Part shown: in pieces, positions 9,001 to 15,916 of the stretch
Layout: every line of letters starts with the position of its first letter
How positions within the stretch are numbered: the stretch's first letter is position 1
Source: Bacteroidota bacterium
GTDB lineage: Bacteria; Bacteroidota; Bacteroidia; Chitinophagales; Saprospiraceae
DNA: 64,000 nucleotides
NCBI GenBank assembly: GCA_016124585.1
Contig: WGNL01000018.1
Coordinates: forward strand, 306,047 to 370,046
Direction: 5' to 3'
Notes under the pieces: model-generated
What the model saw: only the letters and a program-made list of their open reading frames with translations
Database searches by the model: none
Told to the model about the DNA's origin: nothing
Made by a program: the position numbers and the translations under genes

Positions 9001-9231
9001 TACCCCAACCCTGCCAATGGCTACGTCATGGTGCAGTTGGACAAAAAACTGGATGGCGATGCCAGTCTGACGCTCACCAATGCATTGGGGGCGCAGGTGA
9101 TGGCGGAATCATTGGCAGAAGGCACGGAGGCAGTGCCACTGTTCATTGACAAGCTTCCCGCTGGTACCTATTTTCTGACTTTGAAGTCAAGTGCTGGCAA
9201 AAAATCAAGTGTCTTGGTTATCTCCCGTTAA
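6094..9231 (+). CDS. Secreted right-handed beta-helix protein with T9SS sorting domain
   Basis: 1,045 aa from the ATG at 6094, which starts directly at a signal peptide (hydrophobic LLTLVLMVLGSLPSFSQ); the longer frame from 6010 would put 28 polar residues before it. After an N-terminal domain with several Cys, the middle (about 270-650) shows recurring N-rich turns such as NNRGVQAQGNHVNLNNS, as in parallel beta-helix (pectate-lyase-like) repeats. A helical section follows, then a C-terminal Por secretion tail beginning TSYPNPANG and ending YFLTLKSSAGKKSSVLVISR. Probably exported by the type IX system and attached to or released from the cell surface. Substrate unknown. A perfect terminator follows. 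Confidence 0.85.
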   Translation: MSNRGFAASLFRISLLTLVLMVLGSLPSFSQKPDISSSVVLSQTSDVYIGCTSVCIEYTVYNAGEVPAENVDLGLFVNTTFVEVLDPGSFVLNVQDSAFYCSTCSPPTNNVSDFYNITNLTIPSDTIIVFNLCFKFISGVPNSPLFHETMCINGNCNPIQEIVPVINPISTEVLADVGDTVNLSQLINPITLQPLAPGSTTKRVIVRGTLVIDTTYEFMERDFMLDNANASIIVQAPNTLKLTNEHLYGCKEAWKGITVESGATIKIGVNGVATSPPSIFEDAEVGITALDGSTVNVTNTQFLNNRKGIRVPPASTNNVVFIVGNNHFEVTQLKAPLVGNGFAGLDLNRVSVAVLSSNTYKSMDYGIYGASTNLFTAYDEFTDLNIAGIAMTGSGHLLYEYGKGNSLAAPTFSTMPTAIRTYGMNVFLTSNGMTNVDAGVRALSLNNRDAFIFDNSIAATKNGILVTSMRPLNYSAIDDNNIVINGNVDGRGINSISSNIGTASYLRINDNVVNVFNATYGVDMVNNRGVQAQGNHVNLNNSQAGFGIAVGGGNNNHLLGNYLDATSLVNEQYGISVGQSMQGEYGCNHFDGTRTGLWFTGPNASSDIAGNDFDGFLFGIQVGNGGAPGSPNLGGYTGVQSHRGNMWNSTPTATGFGAIHYTEDVFELNGSLLEVDPNDGSNLISTQKTFVANHNYFDPISGTTYTCPDYLTEGNPEIYLGGVEQGIASDSLTVGTFAAENWTAKRQLYRQLKANPSLAPQGSVFEAYLSNEANSTVGKFEDIQVSIDAMLAGDSSSRSQLASYVSNLATKFGEAKVIEDSLITQPNSTTLLAQRSAKQAEIATLAGQVQSVEQSMLASRISVATQLLTTNAAISTSATHEANQKTANRILLETIANDQTDLTAQQVTDLTPIAVQCPYEGGEGVYAARALLGNEVAYDDYEACDMGEGGQAIKMPADHGGTALTSFTSYPNPANGYVMVQLDKKLDGDASLTLTNALGAQVMAESLAEGTEAVPLFIDKLPAGTYFLTLKSSAGKKSSVLVISR

Positions 9232-9246
9232 TCAATCCGCTATTTT

Positions 9247-9285
9247 CCCTGCAAGCGGATATCCGCTTGCAGGGGCTTTTTATTT
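9247..9285 (+). terminator. Rho-independent terminator
   Basis: A 14-bp perfect palindrome (9247-9260 with 9261-9274, CCCTGCAAGCGGAT and its complement) followed by CTTTTTATTTT. It ends the beta-helix gene. Confidence 0.88.
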
Positions 9286-9300
9286 TAAATATAGTTGGTC

Positions 9301-10839
9301 ATGAAAATCATGTTTTCCATTTTATTTGCACTCATTGCTACCGTAGCACTTGCCCAGTACAAATATGATTATACTTGGCTAATGGGTGTTGAGCAAGACC
9401 CTAGTCCTGATTACCCTATTAACTGTATGAACTTATTGGGTTTCAAAAATGGACAACTTTCAATTGAGAAGCTTTCTTTAGAATATCCCATGTACTTAGC
9501 TAACGCTAGTATTTCTGACGAGAATGGCGATTTACTTTTCTATTCAAATGGCTGTGACATAAAAGACAAAAATCATAATATTATGCCAAATGGAAGTGGT
9601 TTAAACCCCGGCATTATCGCAGATGATTTTTGCCCTAATAATGGGTATATAACTGATGGTGGGCTTATTATTCTTCCGACTCCTAGAGATTCTAATAAAT
9701 TCTATATTTTCCATCAAGGGACGGAGGTGTTTAACACATCTCCTTATATAAGAATTGACAAACTGTATTATACTGTGGTAGATATGTCATTAAACAATGG
9801 ATTGGGCGATGTTATCTCCAAAAACAACAAAATCCTAAGCTATGAAGATAATGGCAATACTTTTTATGAATATATACATGCTGTTCGACATGCCAATAAT
9901 ACTGATTGGTGGGTGTTAACACTTTCGGAAGGGGGAGATACTTATTATAAAGTTTTACTTGATGAAAATGGTGTTTCTGTTGTTGATTCACAATTCATAG
10001 GAGATGAAATGACTACCAACGGCGGTGGCCAAATTGCATTTTCCCCTGACGGCACGAAGTTCGCCAAGTACGACTTCATGGACCAGTTGATGCTCTTTGA
10101 TTTTGACCGCAGCACGGGGCTTTTGAGCAACTACCAGCAGATGGACATAGACACCAACGAGCTTGCCTTCTGTGGCCTTGCCTTTTCCCCCAACTCCAAG
10201 CGGCTCTACCTTTCCACGCAGACCAAGCTGTGGCAACTGGATTTGGAAGCACCTGATATATTGGCCTCGAAAACATTAGTGGGCGAGTGGGACGGCTTCG
10301 TCTATGAGTTCTTCAGCCTGCTGTTCCCGGTCTATTTCCAGCGGATGCAGCTTGGCCCCGACTGCAGGATATACATGACCTCGCACGGCCCGGTGGCCTA
10401 TATGCATGTCATCAACGACCCCAACGAACTGGGCACGGCCTGCAACTTCGTGCAGCGGGGCCTTACGCTGCCCTGCTCCGTGAACTACTCGATCCCGAAC
10501 TTCCCGAACTACCGCCTGGGCACTGGCTATCCGGTCTGCGACAGCAGCATCGTCTATGTATCGAGCGGGCAGGTGCCGACACCACCAGTGCCAGAGGTGA
10601 GGGTGTGGCCGAACCCGGCGGGCTACGAACTTTATTTGGAAAACAATATTTCCTTTACGAGGCCAACAGTACTGTGGCTGTTCAATGCCACTGGGCAGGC
10701 CGTCCGGCATTGGGAGGTGTCGGCAGGCCAACAGGTTCATTCTTTTATGCTGGATGGTTTGGCGGATGGGATGTACTTTTGGAAGCTGGGGAGCAATGGG
10801 AAGGGATTGGGAAGTGGAAAGCTACTGATTATGAATTAA
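9301..10839 (+). CDS. Secreted beta-propeller-like protein with T9SS sorting domain
   Basis: 512 aa from the ATG at 9301 (a TTG two codons upstream is less likely). Signal peptide MKIMFSILFALIATVALAQ. The middle part has propeller-type repeats with IAFSPDGTKFAKYD and LAFSPNSKRLYLST, as in PD40/WD40 blades. The C-terminus is a T9SS sorting domain starting VRVWPNPAG and ending GSGKLLIMN. Base composition changes abruptly near 10015: the 5' part is AT-rich, the 3' part clearly GC-richer with different codon use, so the gene looks mosaic. The natural ligand or role is unknown. Confidence 0.82.
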   Translation: MKIMFSILFALIATVALAQYKYDYTWLMGVEQDPSPDYPINCMNLLGFKNGQLSIEKLSLEYPMYLANASISDENGDLLFYSNGCDIKDKNHNIMPNGSGLNPGIIADDFCPNNGYITDGGLIILPTPRDSNKFYIFHQGTEVFNTSPYIRIDKLYYTVVDMSLNNGLGDVISKNNKILSYEDNGNTFYEYIHAVRHANNTDWWVLTLSEGGDTYYKVLLDENGVSVVDSQFIGDEMTTNGGGQIAFSPDGTKFAKYDFMDQLMLFDFDRSTGLLSNYQQMDIDTNELAFCGLAFSPNSKRLYLSTQTKLWQLDLEAPDILASKTLVGEWDGFVYEFFSLLFPVYFQRMQLGPDCRIYMTSHGPVAYMHVINDPNELGTACNFVQRGLTLPCSVNYSIPNFPNYRLGTGYPVCDSSIVYVSSGQVPTPPVPEVRVWPNPAGYELYLENNISFTRPTVLWLFNATGQAVRHWEVSAGQQVHSFMLDGLADGMYFWKLGSNGKGLGSGKLLIMN

Positions 10840-10862
10840 GTCAAAATATGGGAACATAATAT

Positions 10863-10912
10863 CTCACGGCTTCACCACCGGCCTGCTGTTTAGCCGTCCT
10901 TCGACATGTTTT
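10863..10912 (-). pseudogene. Short remnant of the 3' end of the 15304 gene
   Basis: The sequence CTCACGGCTTCACCACCGGCC and the following 30 bases match, with changes, the last bases of the gene at 15304-15888 (CTCACGGCTTCACCACTGGCC). No reading frame continues upstream. It sits after the propeller gene and before the first outer-membrane paralogue, as expected for the scar of a local duplication. Confidence 0.7.
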
Positions 10913-10951
10913 TTTTAATCCACTACTTTGATTTTTAACGAAGTTAAACTA

Positions 10952-11656
10952 ATGAAATCAAATTCTGCTTTTTCTTTATTTATACTCCTTTTTTTGTTGC
11001 AGCCATCCAATGCTTCTGCTCAAACAAGCTTAGTTTTTCAAGGCTACGCTATGCCTTCAATTTTGACTTCTACTGAGGATTTTTATTTTGAATACTTTGG
11101 TGACAACAAGACACAACCAATGATTCAGTATGGTGGAAGGGTCGGAATAGGAATCAAAAGTCACTGGCAAGTGCTTTTGGGATTCAGTTTTCATAAACGA
11201 AAAATGTCAACAGATTGTCTGTTCATCCCGCGACCAGGGATAGATATTATCAATGGGACTATTCCAATAACAGGGTCATCAAAATGCACACATACCGTAA
11301 AACGAGATTATTCTATTGTTGAGATGCCATTATTGATATCTTATAAGTTGAAATCAACGAATGGCTTTACCCCTTATTTCCAGATTGGCTTTTCTCCTTG
11401 GAAAAAGATTAAAACTAATCAAGTTAAACAGCAAATTGACACGGGAGAGGTAACTAAAGAAAAAAGGAGTTATTCTTCGGGGCGTATTTATTTTATGTAT
11501 TCAAATTTATCTATTGGTACTAGCTACAGTATTTCAAAAAAAATGAGCCTCATGTGTGAAGCTACTTATAGAGTAGATGACAAAACTTTTAAAGACAATA
11601 CTTTTGGATTAGCCATCGGGCTTGGTTATGAAATTGGAAAGGCCAAGCGCAGATAA
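10952..11656 (+). CDS. Small outer-membrane beta-barrel-like protein (paralogue A)
   Basis: 234 aa from the ATG at 10952, which begins at a signal peptide (MKSNSAFSLFILLFLLQPSNASAQ); an upstream ATG at 10928 is in frame but adds only a polar leader. The mature part alternates polar and hydrophobic residues with aromatic strand ends (IGTSYSISKKMSLMCEATYR, then GLAIGLGYEIG), as in porin-like eight-stranded barrels. It is a paralogue of the interrupted gene at 11786, sharing the LLQPS leader motif and the duplicated downstream scar. AT-rich compared with the chromosome. Function unknown. Confidence 0.72.
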   Translation: MKSNSAFSLFILLFLLQPSNASAQTSLVFQGYAMPSILTSTEDFYFEYFGDNKTQPMIQYGGRVGIGIKSHWQVLLGFSFHKRKMSTDCLFIPRPGIDIINGTIPITGSSKCTHTVKRDYSIVEMPLLISYKLKSTNGFTPYFQIGFSPWKKIKTNQVKQQIDTGEVTKEKRSYSSGRIYFMYSNLSIGTSYSISKKMSLMCEATYRVDDKTFKDNTFGLAIGLGYEIGKAKRR

Positions 11657-11678
11657 ACTCAGCAACAAGCTGGTTTTA

Positions 11679-11765
11679 TCTCACGGATTCACCACCGGCC
11701 CACTGTTTAGCCGTTCCTCCACACATTTCACCGAGGCTTGCAAGCAGGGTCTTTTACTGTTTTGA
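11679..11765 (-). pseudogene. Remnant of the 3' end of the 15304 gene, longer copy
   Basis: About 85 bases resemble the 3' end of the gene at 15304-15888, including TTCACCGAGGCTTGCA and GGGTCTTTT. A 4-base insertion (AGCA) and other changes are present. The copy lies between paralogue A and the interrupted paralogue B, in the orientation the real gene has after paralogue B. Confidence 0.8.
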
Positions 11766-11785
11766 CTTTTAAATCAGGTAATTTG

Positions 11786-12160
11786 ATGAACTCTAATTTT
11801 TCAATTGCTTATATTTTTTCAATTGCTTTTCTTTACTTGTTGCAGCCATCTGAGATGATGGCTCAACAAGTAAAGAATCCAAAAACAGGTTTTGAAATTG
11901 GATTTGATGCCCTTCCTTATCTTACTCAGATAGGAGATGATATCCCAGGCTTTAGAAAAGATTGGGAAGTTTTTTTTAAGTCAAGAATGGATAGAGGTGG
12001 GTTTAGAATAAAGCTTGGTCATTATAATAATCCCATCCATGATAGGAAGCTGTTTAAAGTTGTTCATGTTACCGATGCCTGTGTGGACGGCACAGACTTT
12101 AAAAATATCAGGAAGCCTTATGATTTTTATTTTGGTAACTACATACAAGTTTACACTTAG
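11786..12160 (+). pseudogene. Outer-membrane protein paralogue B, 5' fragment cut by the IS
   Basis: Starts at the ATG 11786 with a signal peptide (MNSNFSIAYIFSIAFLYLLQPSEMMAQ). The native reading frame runs to the phenylalanine codon at 12131-12133; from 12134 the codons belong to the IS end, and TAG at 12158-12160 lies in the inverted repeat. Removing the element and one target copy joins this fragment in frame to 14905-15300 and gives about 247 aa, close to paralogue A (234 aa). The truncated product may be made but would lack half of the barrel. Confidence 0.9.
12126..12133. repeat. Target-site duplication, left copy
   Basis: TTTATTTT directly precedes the left inverted repeat. The same eight bases follow the right inverted repeat at 14897-14904. 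Eight bases is the expected duplication length for IS1595-family elements. Confidence 0.95.
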
Positions 12161-12167
12161 TTAAAAC
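12134..12167. repeat. IS left terminal inverted repeat
   Basis: 34 bases that are the exact reverse complement of 14863-14896. Confidence 0.96.
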
Positions 12168-12175
12168 CAAAACTA

Positions 12176-12334
12176 ATGCTAACTACATCAAAAATATTTG
12201 AAATTGTTTTGCTTGGAATCATGTTATTGGTTTCATTGATGGGTCTTTTCAACGGCCTAAAAACCCAAAGGACTTTAAGAGGGCTACGAGAATCCCTACG
12301 GAAGCTACAATCCAATAAAAATTCTGATTTTTAA
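12176..12334 (+). CDS. Possible 52-aa membrane peptide in the IS
   Basis: A complete frame beginning 8 bases inside the left inverted repeat: MLTTSKIFEIVLLGIMLLV, then a Lys/Arg-rich tail ending in NKNSDF. One strong hydrophobic helix is followed by positive charges, which is a plausible single-pass topology. It overlaps the 3' end of the minus-strand gene at 12249 by 86 bases, so at most one of the two may be functional there. Start context is weak. Listed as a candidate only. Confidence 0.3.
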   Translation: MLTTSKIFEIVLLGIMLLVSLMGLFNGLKTQRTLRGLRESLRKLQSNKNSDF

Positions 12335-12722
12335 GTTGGGTTTCTGCTGTTGCCAGCCTAAATTTAACATCTTCCAATTGTTTGATTTTTAGCTGAAAGT
12401 CTATTTCGATTTTCTCAGCTTCTTTTATAGTTTTTTGTCTTTCACCTTCAATAATTGAGCGAATGCCGCCCTTTCTTAAAACACTCTCTAATGTCATTGC
12501 GTCAACCTTGAATCCATTGTCGTTAGTATATGTTCCGACCCCAAAAATTTGAAGATAACTTAGAAAATCTCTAGTCTCCTGATTGGTAAGATCTGTCGCT
12601 TTATTCCTCACATTTTTCCAAACTATTACGGCAGTAAGATGCGCCCTTGGGTTCTCCCCGATATATTCTAGGATTAGTTGTAGGATTTCGATTTGTCTCT
12701 CGTTGAGGTCGGTAATTTGCAT
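12249..12722 (-). CDS. IS passenger protein with C-terminal membrane anchor, unknown function
   Basis: 157 aa. The N-terminal 80 residues look like a small helical, possibly winged-helix-like domain (LNERQIEILQLILEYIGENP). A coiled-coil follows at about 90-130 (EAEKIEIDFQLKIKQLEDVKF), then one membrane helix at the C-terminus (WIVASVGILVALLKSFG). It is divergent from the transposase gene; the 107 bases between the starts contain the transposase promoter. I do not recognise the family. It is cargo, since it is not needed by known IS1595 elements. Confidence 0.6.
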   Translation of the reverse strand: MQITDLNERQIEILQLILEYIGENPRAHLTAVIVWKNVRNKATDLTNQETRDFLSYLQIFGVGTYTNDNGFKVDAMTLESVLRKGGIRSIIEGERQKTIKEAEKIEIDFQLKIKQLEDVKFRLATAETQLKNQNFYWIVASVGILVALLKSFGFLGR

Positions 12723-12777
12723 TGTTGTAATTTCATTATGGTAATCAAAAAATATTTTACATTGCTACACTAAAAGT

Positions 12778-12808
12778 TTTGATTTGGTGTAACTAACTAC
12801 TATCTTTG
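12778..12808 (+). promoter_or_regulatory. Promoter of the IS transposase
   Basis: TTTG at 12778-12781, 19 bases, then TATCTTTG at 12801-12808. This matches the Bacteroidota primary-sigma consensus TTTG-N19-TAnnTTTG in both boxes and spacing. The transposase ATG is 21 bases further on, at 12830. Confidence 0.7.
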
Positions 12809-12829
12809 TTCTATCAAAAAGATACAGAG

Positions 12830-13786
12830 ATGATAAACAACGATTTTAAATCAATTTTAGAACTTATCAGAACTTTCAACAGTGAGCAAGTTTGCATTGA
12901 CCACTTGGAATTGCTACGTTGGAATGGGAACGTTGTTTCACCTTTTGACGCTACTTCAAAGGTTTACAAGTGCAAGGATAACAAATACAAGTGCAAGAAC
13001 ACTGGTAAATATTTCAATGTCCGTACTGCCACAATGTTTGACAACACGAAAATCGAACTTCAAAAATGGTTTTTGGCTATCTGGTTGATTACCTCACACA
13101 AAAAGGGCATTTCATCCGTACAGCTTGCGAAGGACATTGACGTAACACAAAAGACAGCTTGGTTTATGAACCACCGTATTCGTGCTTGTTTTGGCATCGA
13201 AAACGATTCTCACACAGACTTGGAAGGCGAGATTGAAATTGATGAAACCTACGTAGGGGGTAAAAACAAAAACCGCCACGAAAACAAGAAAGTTGAAGGT
13301 TCACAAGGTCGCAGCCACAAGGACAAAACACCTGTAATCGGAATGGTGGAAAGGGGCGGCAATCTGGTTGCAAAAGTTGCCAATGACGTTACATCAAAAA
13401 CAATCACTCCATTGGTTGCCGAAAACGTTTCAACTGAATCACTGGTTTACACAGACGAATGGAGAGGCTACAATGGTGTTAACAGGATTTACAACCACGA
13501 AGTAGTAAAGCACAACGAAGGCCAGTACGTTAACGGCAGGGTTCACACAAACACGATTGAAGGCTTTTGGAGCTTGCTTAAAAGGGGCATCGTTGGCATC
13601 TATCATTTCACATCTGAAAAACACCTTCAAAAATACGTTGACGAGTTCGTTTTTCGCTACAATACAAAAGAACTTACAAGCGAAGCGGATAGAATGAACC
13701 TTTTGTTAGCAAAGACCGAAGTTCGCACCAAATACCACGAACTAACAGCAAAGAAATATCAAATCAAAACGGAGCTACCTTTTTAG
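12830..13786 (+). CDS. IS1595-family (ISXO2-like) transposase
   Basis: DDE transposase that cuts and joins the element ends. 318 aa from the ATG at 12830. The N-terminal Cys/His cluster (CIDHLELLRW, then YKCKDNKYKCKNTGKYF) is the zinc-ribbon region of the family. A helical DNA-binding part follows (GISSVQLAKDIDVTQKTAWF). The catalytic core shows IEIDETYVGGK with D138, YTDEWRG with D209 and HTNTIEGFW with E244, then LLKRG and the FRYNTK end. The length and all motifs are intact, so the protein is probably active. It is transcribed from the promoter at 12778 and ends in a terminator that includes its own stop codon. Confidence 0.95.
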   Translation: MINNDFKSILELIRTFNSEQVCIDHLELLRWNGNVVSPFDATSKVYKCKDNKYKCKNTGKYFNVRTATMFDNTKIELQKWFLAIWLITSHKKGISSVQLAKDIDVTQKTAWFMNHRIRACFGIENDSHTDLEGEIEIDETYVGGKNKNRHENKKVEGSQGRSHKDKTPVIGMVERGGNLVAKVANDVTSKTITPLVAENVSTESLVYTDEWRGYNGVNRIYNHEVVKHNEGQYVNGRVHTNTIEGFWSLLKRGIVGIYHFTSEKHLQKYVDEFVFRYNTKELTSEADRMNLLLAKTEVRTKYHELTAKKYQIKTELPF

Positions 13787-13803
13787 GTGGCTTTCGTTTT
13801 TTA
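13773..13803 (+). terminator. Terminator overlapping the transposase stop codon
   Basis: AGCTACC (13773-13779) pairs with GGTGGCT (13786-13792), with one G-T pair, and is followed by TTCGTTTTTT. The TAG stop (13784-13786) lies at the loop/stem edge. It would limit read-through from the transposase into the P63C gene. Confidence 0.7.
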
Positions 13804-13815
13804 ACCATCTGACTA

Positions 13816-14814
13816 ATGAATAAGAGTAAATTATTGAAAGCAACACATCAGGGCGAATTAGAAATAAATGGCCTTACAATCACTTGCGCCGTCTTGGAAG
13901 ATGGAACAAGGGTAGTTTCTGAAAGAAGCATTGCTAATGCCCTTGGAGCGGAGGGTTCTGGCGGTTATTGGAAGAAAAGGAAGGAAGGAGGTGCCGTCAA
14001 ACCAAGGTATCTATACGCTGGATTTTTAGACCCATTTATAGATGAAAAAATATCCGCAAGTCTTTCAAAATCAGTTAATTACATTGCTATTAATGGCTCG
14101 GAAGCAATAGGGTTAGAAGCAGAAATTTTACCGGAAATATGTGATGTTTGGGTAAAAGCTGACCAAAAAGGTGCCGTCCCAGAAACCAGAAAAACAGTAG
14201 CTGAAAAAGCCTACATGTTACTAAAGGGCTTTGCGACAGTTGGCATAATCGCATTGGTTGACGAAGCTACCGGATACCAGTACGACAGAGAAAAAAACGA
14301 ACTTCAACTAATCCTAAAGGCTTACATCAGTCAAGAGTTGATGCCTTGGCAAAAGAAGTTTCCAGACATATTCTACAAAGAGCTATTCAGGCTTAATGGA
14401 TGGGATTTCACAGTAAAGGGCATTAAAAAAAGGCCGGGCGTCATAGGCACTTGGACTAAAGAACTTGTTTATAAGCAGTTGCCACCGGGCGTACTTAAAG
14501 AATTAGAAACAAAGACCCCTAAGAGTGTCACCGGACACTATACGGCTAAACTACACCAAAGTCTTACGGAAGATATTGGAGACCCCCACTTAGCGGCGCA
14601 AATAAATCAAGTTATAACACTTTTCATGCTTTCCGATAACATGAAGCACATGTGGTCTCAATTTGAAAGATTGAAGATTAGGCAAAGCGGACAATTAGAA
14701 ATACCTTTTAAATTTGATGAAAAAGGCCATACGATAGAGCCAATAGACGAAAGCACGTTATCTGACTTCAATAAAAGCCTAAAGAAAGCATTAGAATTTA
14801 ACCCTAAAAAGTAG
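13816..14814 (+). CDS. P63C-domain protein carried by the IS
   Basis: 332 aa. The central segment AYISQELMPWQKKFP, followed by IFYKELFRLNGWDF (about residues 170-200), is the signature of the P63C domain, known from phage and mobile-element proteins of unknown function. The N-terminal 70 residues (GELEINGLTITCAVLEDGTR, then SERSIANALGAEGSGGYWKK) resemble the N-terminal domain that often precedes P63C. No membrane segment. It lies 13 bases after the transposase terminator and before the right IS end, so it is cargo. A role in DNA or mobile-element biology is only inferred. Confidence 0.85.
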   Translation: MNKSKLLKATHQGELEINGLTITCAVLEDGTRVVSERSIANALGAEGSGGYWKKRKEGGAVKPRYLYAGFLDPFIDEKISASLSKSVNYIAINGSEAIGLEAEILPEICDVWVKADQKGAVPETRKTVAEKAYMLLKGFATVGIIALVDEATGYQYDREKNELQLILKAYISQELMPWQKKFPDIFYKELFRLNGWDFTVKGIKKRPGVIGTWTKELVYKQLPPGVLKELETKTPKSVTGHYTAKLHQSLTEDIGDPHLAAQINQVITLFMLSDNMKHMWSQFERLKIRQSGQLEIPFKFDEKGHTIEPIDESTLSDFNKSLKKALEFNPKK

Positions 14815-14862
14815 TATATTTGATTTTTGAAAAGGCGCATCATTGGATGCCCTAAAAATCAA

Positions 14863-14896
14863 GTTTTAACTAAGTGTAAACTTGTATGTAGTTACC
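14863..14896. repeat. IS right terminal inverted repeat
   Basis: 34 bases that are the exact reverse complement of 12134-12167. Confidence 0.96.
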
Positions 14897-14904
14897 TTTA
14901 TTTT
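14897..14904. repeat. Target-site duplication, right copy
   Basis: TTTATTTT, identical to 12126-12133. Confidence 0.95.
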
Positions 14905-15300
14905 TTCAATTTAGGCTATGAGGCTAAGTTCTCCACAAAATGGTTCAATGTAATTTGTGGGGCAGATGCAAGTTTCAGTCGCTATAAAAGCGAGACGCTT
15001 GTCAGTAAGTTTGATTGTGATTTTGTTGAAAATGGTGTAAAGTATGGTTCAGAAGGGCTTTGGAAAATCTTACATGATAGCAACTATTCAGGCATCGGAG
15101 TGACCCCATTTGTGGGTATTAAAATTCCTGTCTTAAAGCATCTCAAAATTACATTTGAAATAGGGATGCAATTTAATATGCTTATCGGAGATTATACCTA
15201 CTTGTTGGCGGATTTGGATGAAGGGTATTACCCCGCCAAAGATTTTGAGGTGAATTGGGGCAACCTTACCAACGATATCGGCATTTTTTATTCATTCTAA
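14905..15300 (+). pseudogene. Outer-membrane protein paralogue B, 3' fragment
   Basis: Continues the reading frame of the fragment at 11786-12133 after the right target copy (FNLGYEAKFSTKWFN) and ends at TAA 15298-15300. It has the alternating strand pattern and aromatic C-terminus (NLTNDIGIFYSF) of a barrel protein. An open frame extends back through the inverted repeat to 14827, but this part is IS sequence without its own gene character. The stop is 3 bases from the convergent gene at 15304. Confidence 0.88.
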
Positions 15301-15303
15301 ACC

Positions 15304-15888
15304 TCACGGCTTCACCACTGGCCCACTATTCAGCCTCTCCTCCACGCATTTCACCGAGGCTTGCAGGGTCTTTTGCTGTTTTTCGTCCAGCACGATGGTC
15401 TCTTTGAAATCATTGTACTCGATGCGGATTTTCTCCACCAAGCCATCCCGCAGCATAAAAAAATACTCCAGTGGCACCACACAGGTATGCACGTATTTCC
15501 ACATCAATACCTTTCGGTCGAATTCGCCGTCTTCAGGTACATTCAAGAGCTTGATAACAGGGCCATCCACCATTTTAAGGTAAACATTGTAGTCGGGTTC
15601 AATCATGTAGAACTTGCGCTCCACCACGGCCAGCGTGAGGAAGAAGGAGCGGATATTGTGCTCGTTGCCGAAGCTGAAAATGGCCTTTCCCTCCTCCACG
15701 GTTTCCTGTCCGTCAAGCCCTTCGGCCACATTGCCGGAAGGCACCAAAACCCCGATATTGAAAGGCTTGCTTGCCACGACCCTAGTAGAATCGAACTCGT
15801 CCACTTGGTCGAGGGCGATGAGCTTACACTGGGCATCAGCCGAAAAACTTATAACCAGCAACAATAAAAAAGGCAAGAGATACTTCAT
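15304..15888 (-). CDS. Secreted hypothetical protein
   Basis: 194 aa from the ATG at 15888, which starts at a signal peptide (MKYLLPFLLLLVISFSADAQ). An in-frame ATG at 16023 would add 45 residues encoded by the inverted repeat and is rejected. The mature protein is about 175 aa with mixed beta character, ending VKCVEERLNSGPVVKP. I do not recognise a family. Two eroded copies of its 3' end lie at 10863 and 11679. A TACTTTTG box on the minus strand (15909-15916) may be its promoter. Confidence 0.75.
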   Translation of the reverse strand: MKYLLPFLLLLVISFSADAQCKLIALDQVDEFDSTRVVASKPFNIGVLVPSGNVAEGLDGQETVEEGKAIFSFGNEHNIRSFFLTLAVVERKFYMIEPDYNVYLKMVDGPVIKLLNVPEDGEFDRKVLMWKYVHTCVVPLEYFFMLRDGLVEKIRIEYNDFKETIVLDEKQQKTLQASVKCVEERLNSGPVVKP

Positions 15889-15908
15889 TTTCTCAAGAGT
15901 TGTTTTTG

Positions 15909-15916
15909 CAAAAGTA
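15909..15916 (-). promoter_or_regulatory. Possible -7 box for the 15304 gene
   Basis: Read on the minus strand this is TACTTTTG, matching TAnnTTTG, 20 bases from the ATG at 15888. It abuts and partly overlaps the inverted repeat that starts at 15913. No clear -33 box was found. Confidence 0.3.

Larger units (their letters stand above)
12134..14896. mobile_element. IS1595-family insertion element with passenger genes
   Basis: A 2,763-bp element bounded by perfect 34-bp inverted repeats (12134-12167 and 14863-14896, starting GGTAACTACATAC) and by an 8-bp direct duplication, TTTATTTT. It carries a transposase gene at 12830, a minus-strand gene of unknown function at 12249, a possible 52-codon gene at 12176 and a P63C-domain gene at 13816. 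It sits inside an outer-membrane protein gene in plus orientation. The identical ends, intact transposase and perfect target duplication indicate a recent insertion and probable activity. The GGT start of the ends and the 8-bp duplication agree with the transposase family. Confidence 0.96.

Noticed and set aside
14827..14904. N-terminal extension of the right fragment of paralogue B
   Set aside because: It is read through the IS end and inverted repeat, so it is not native sequence of the gene.
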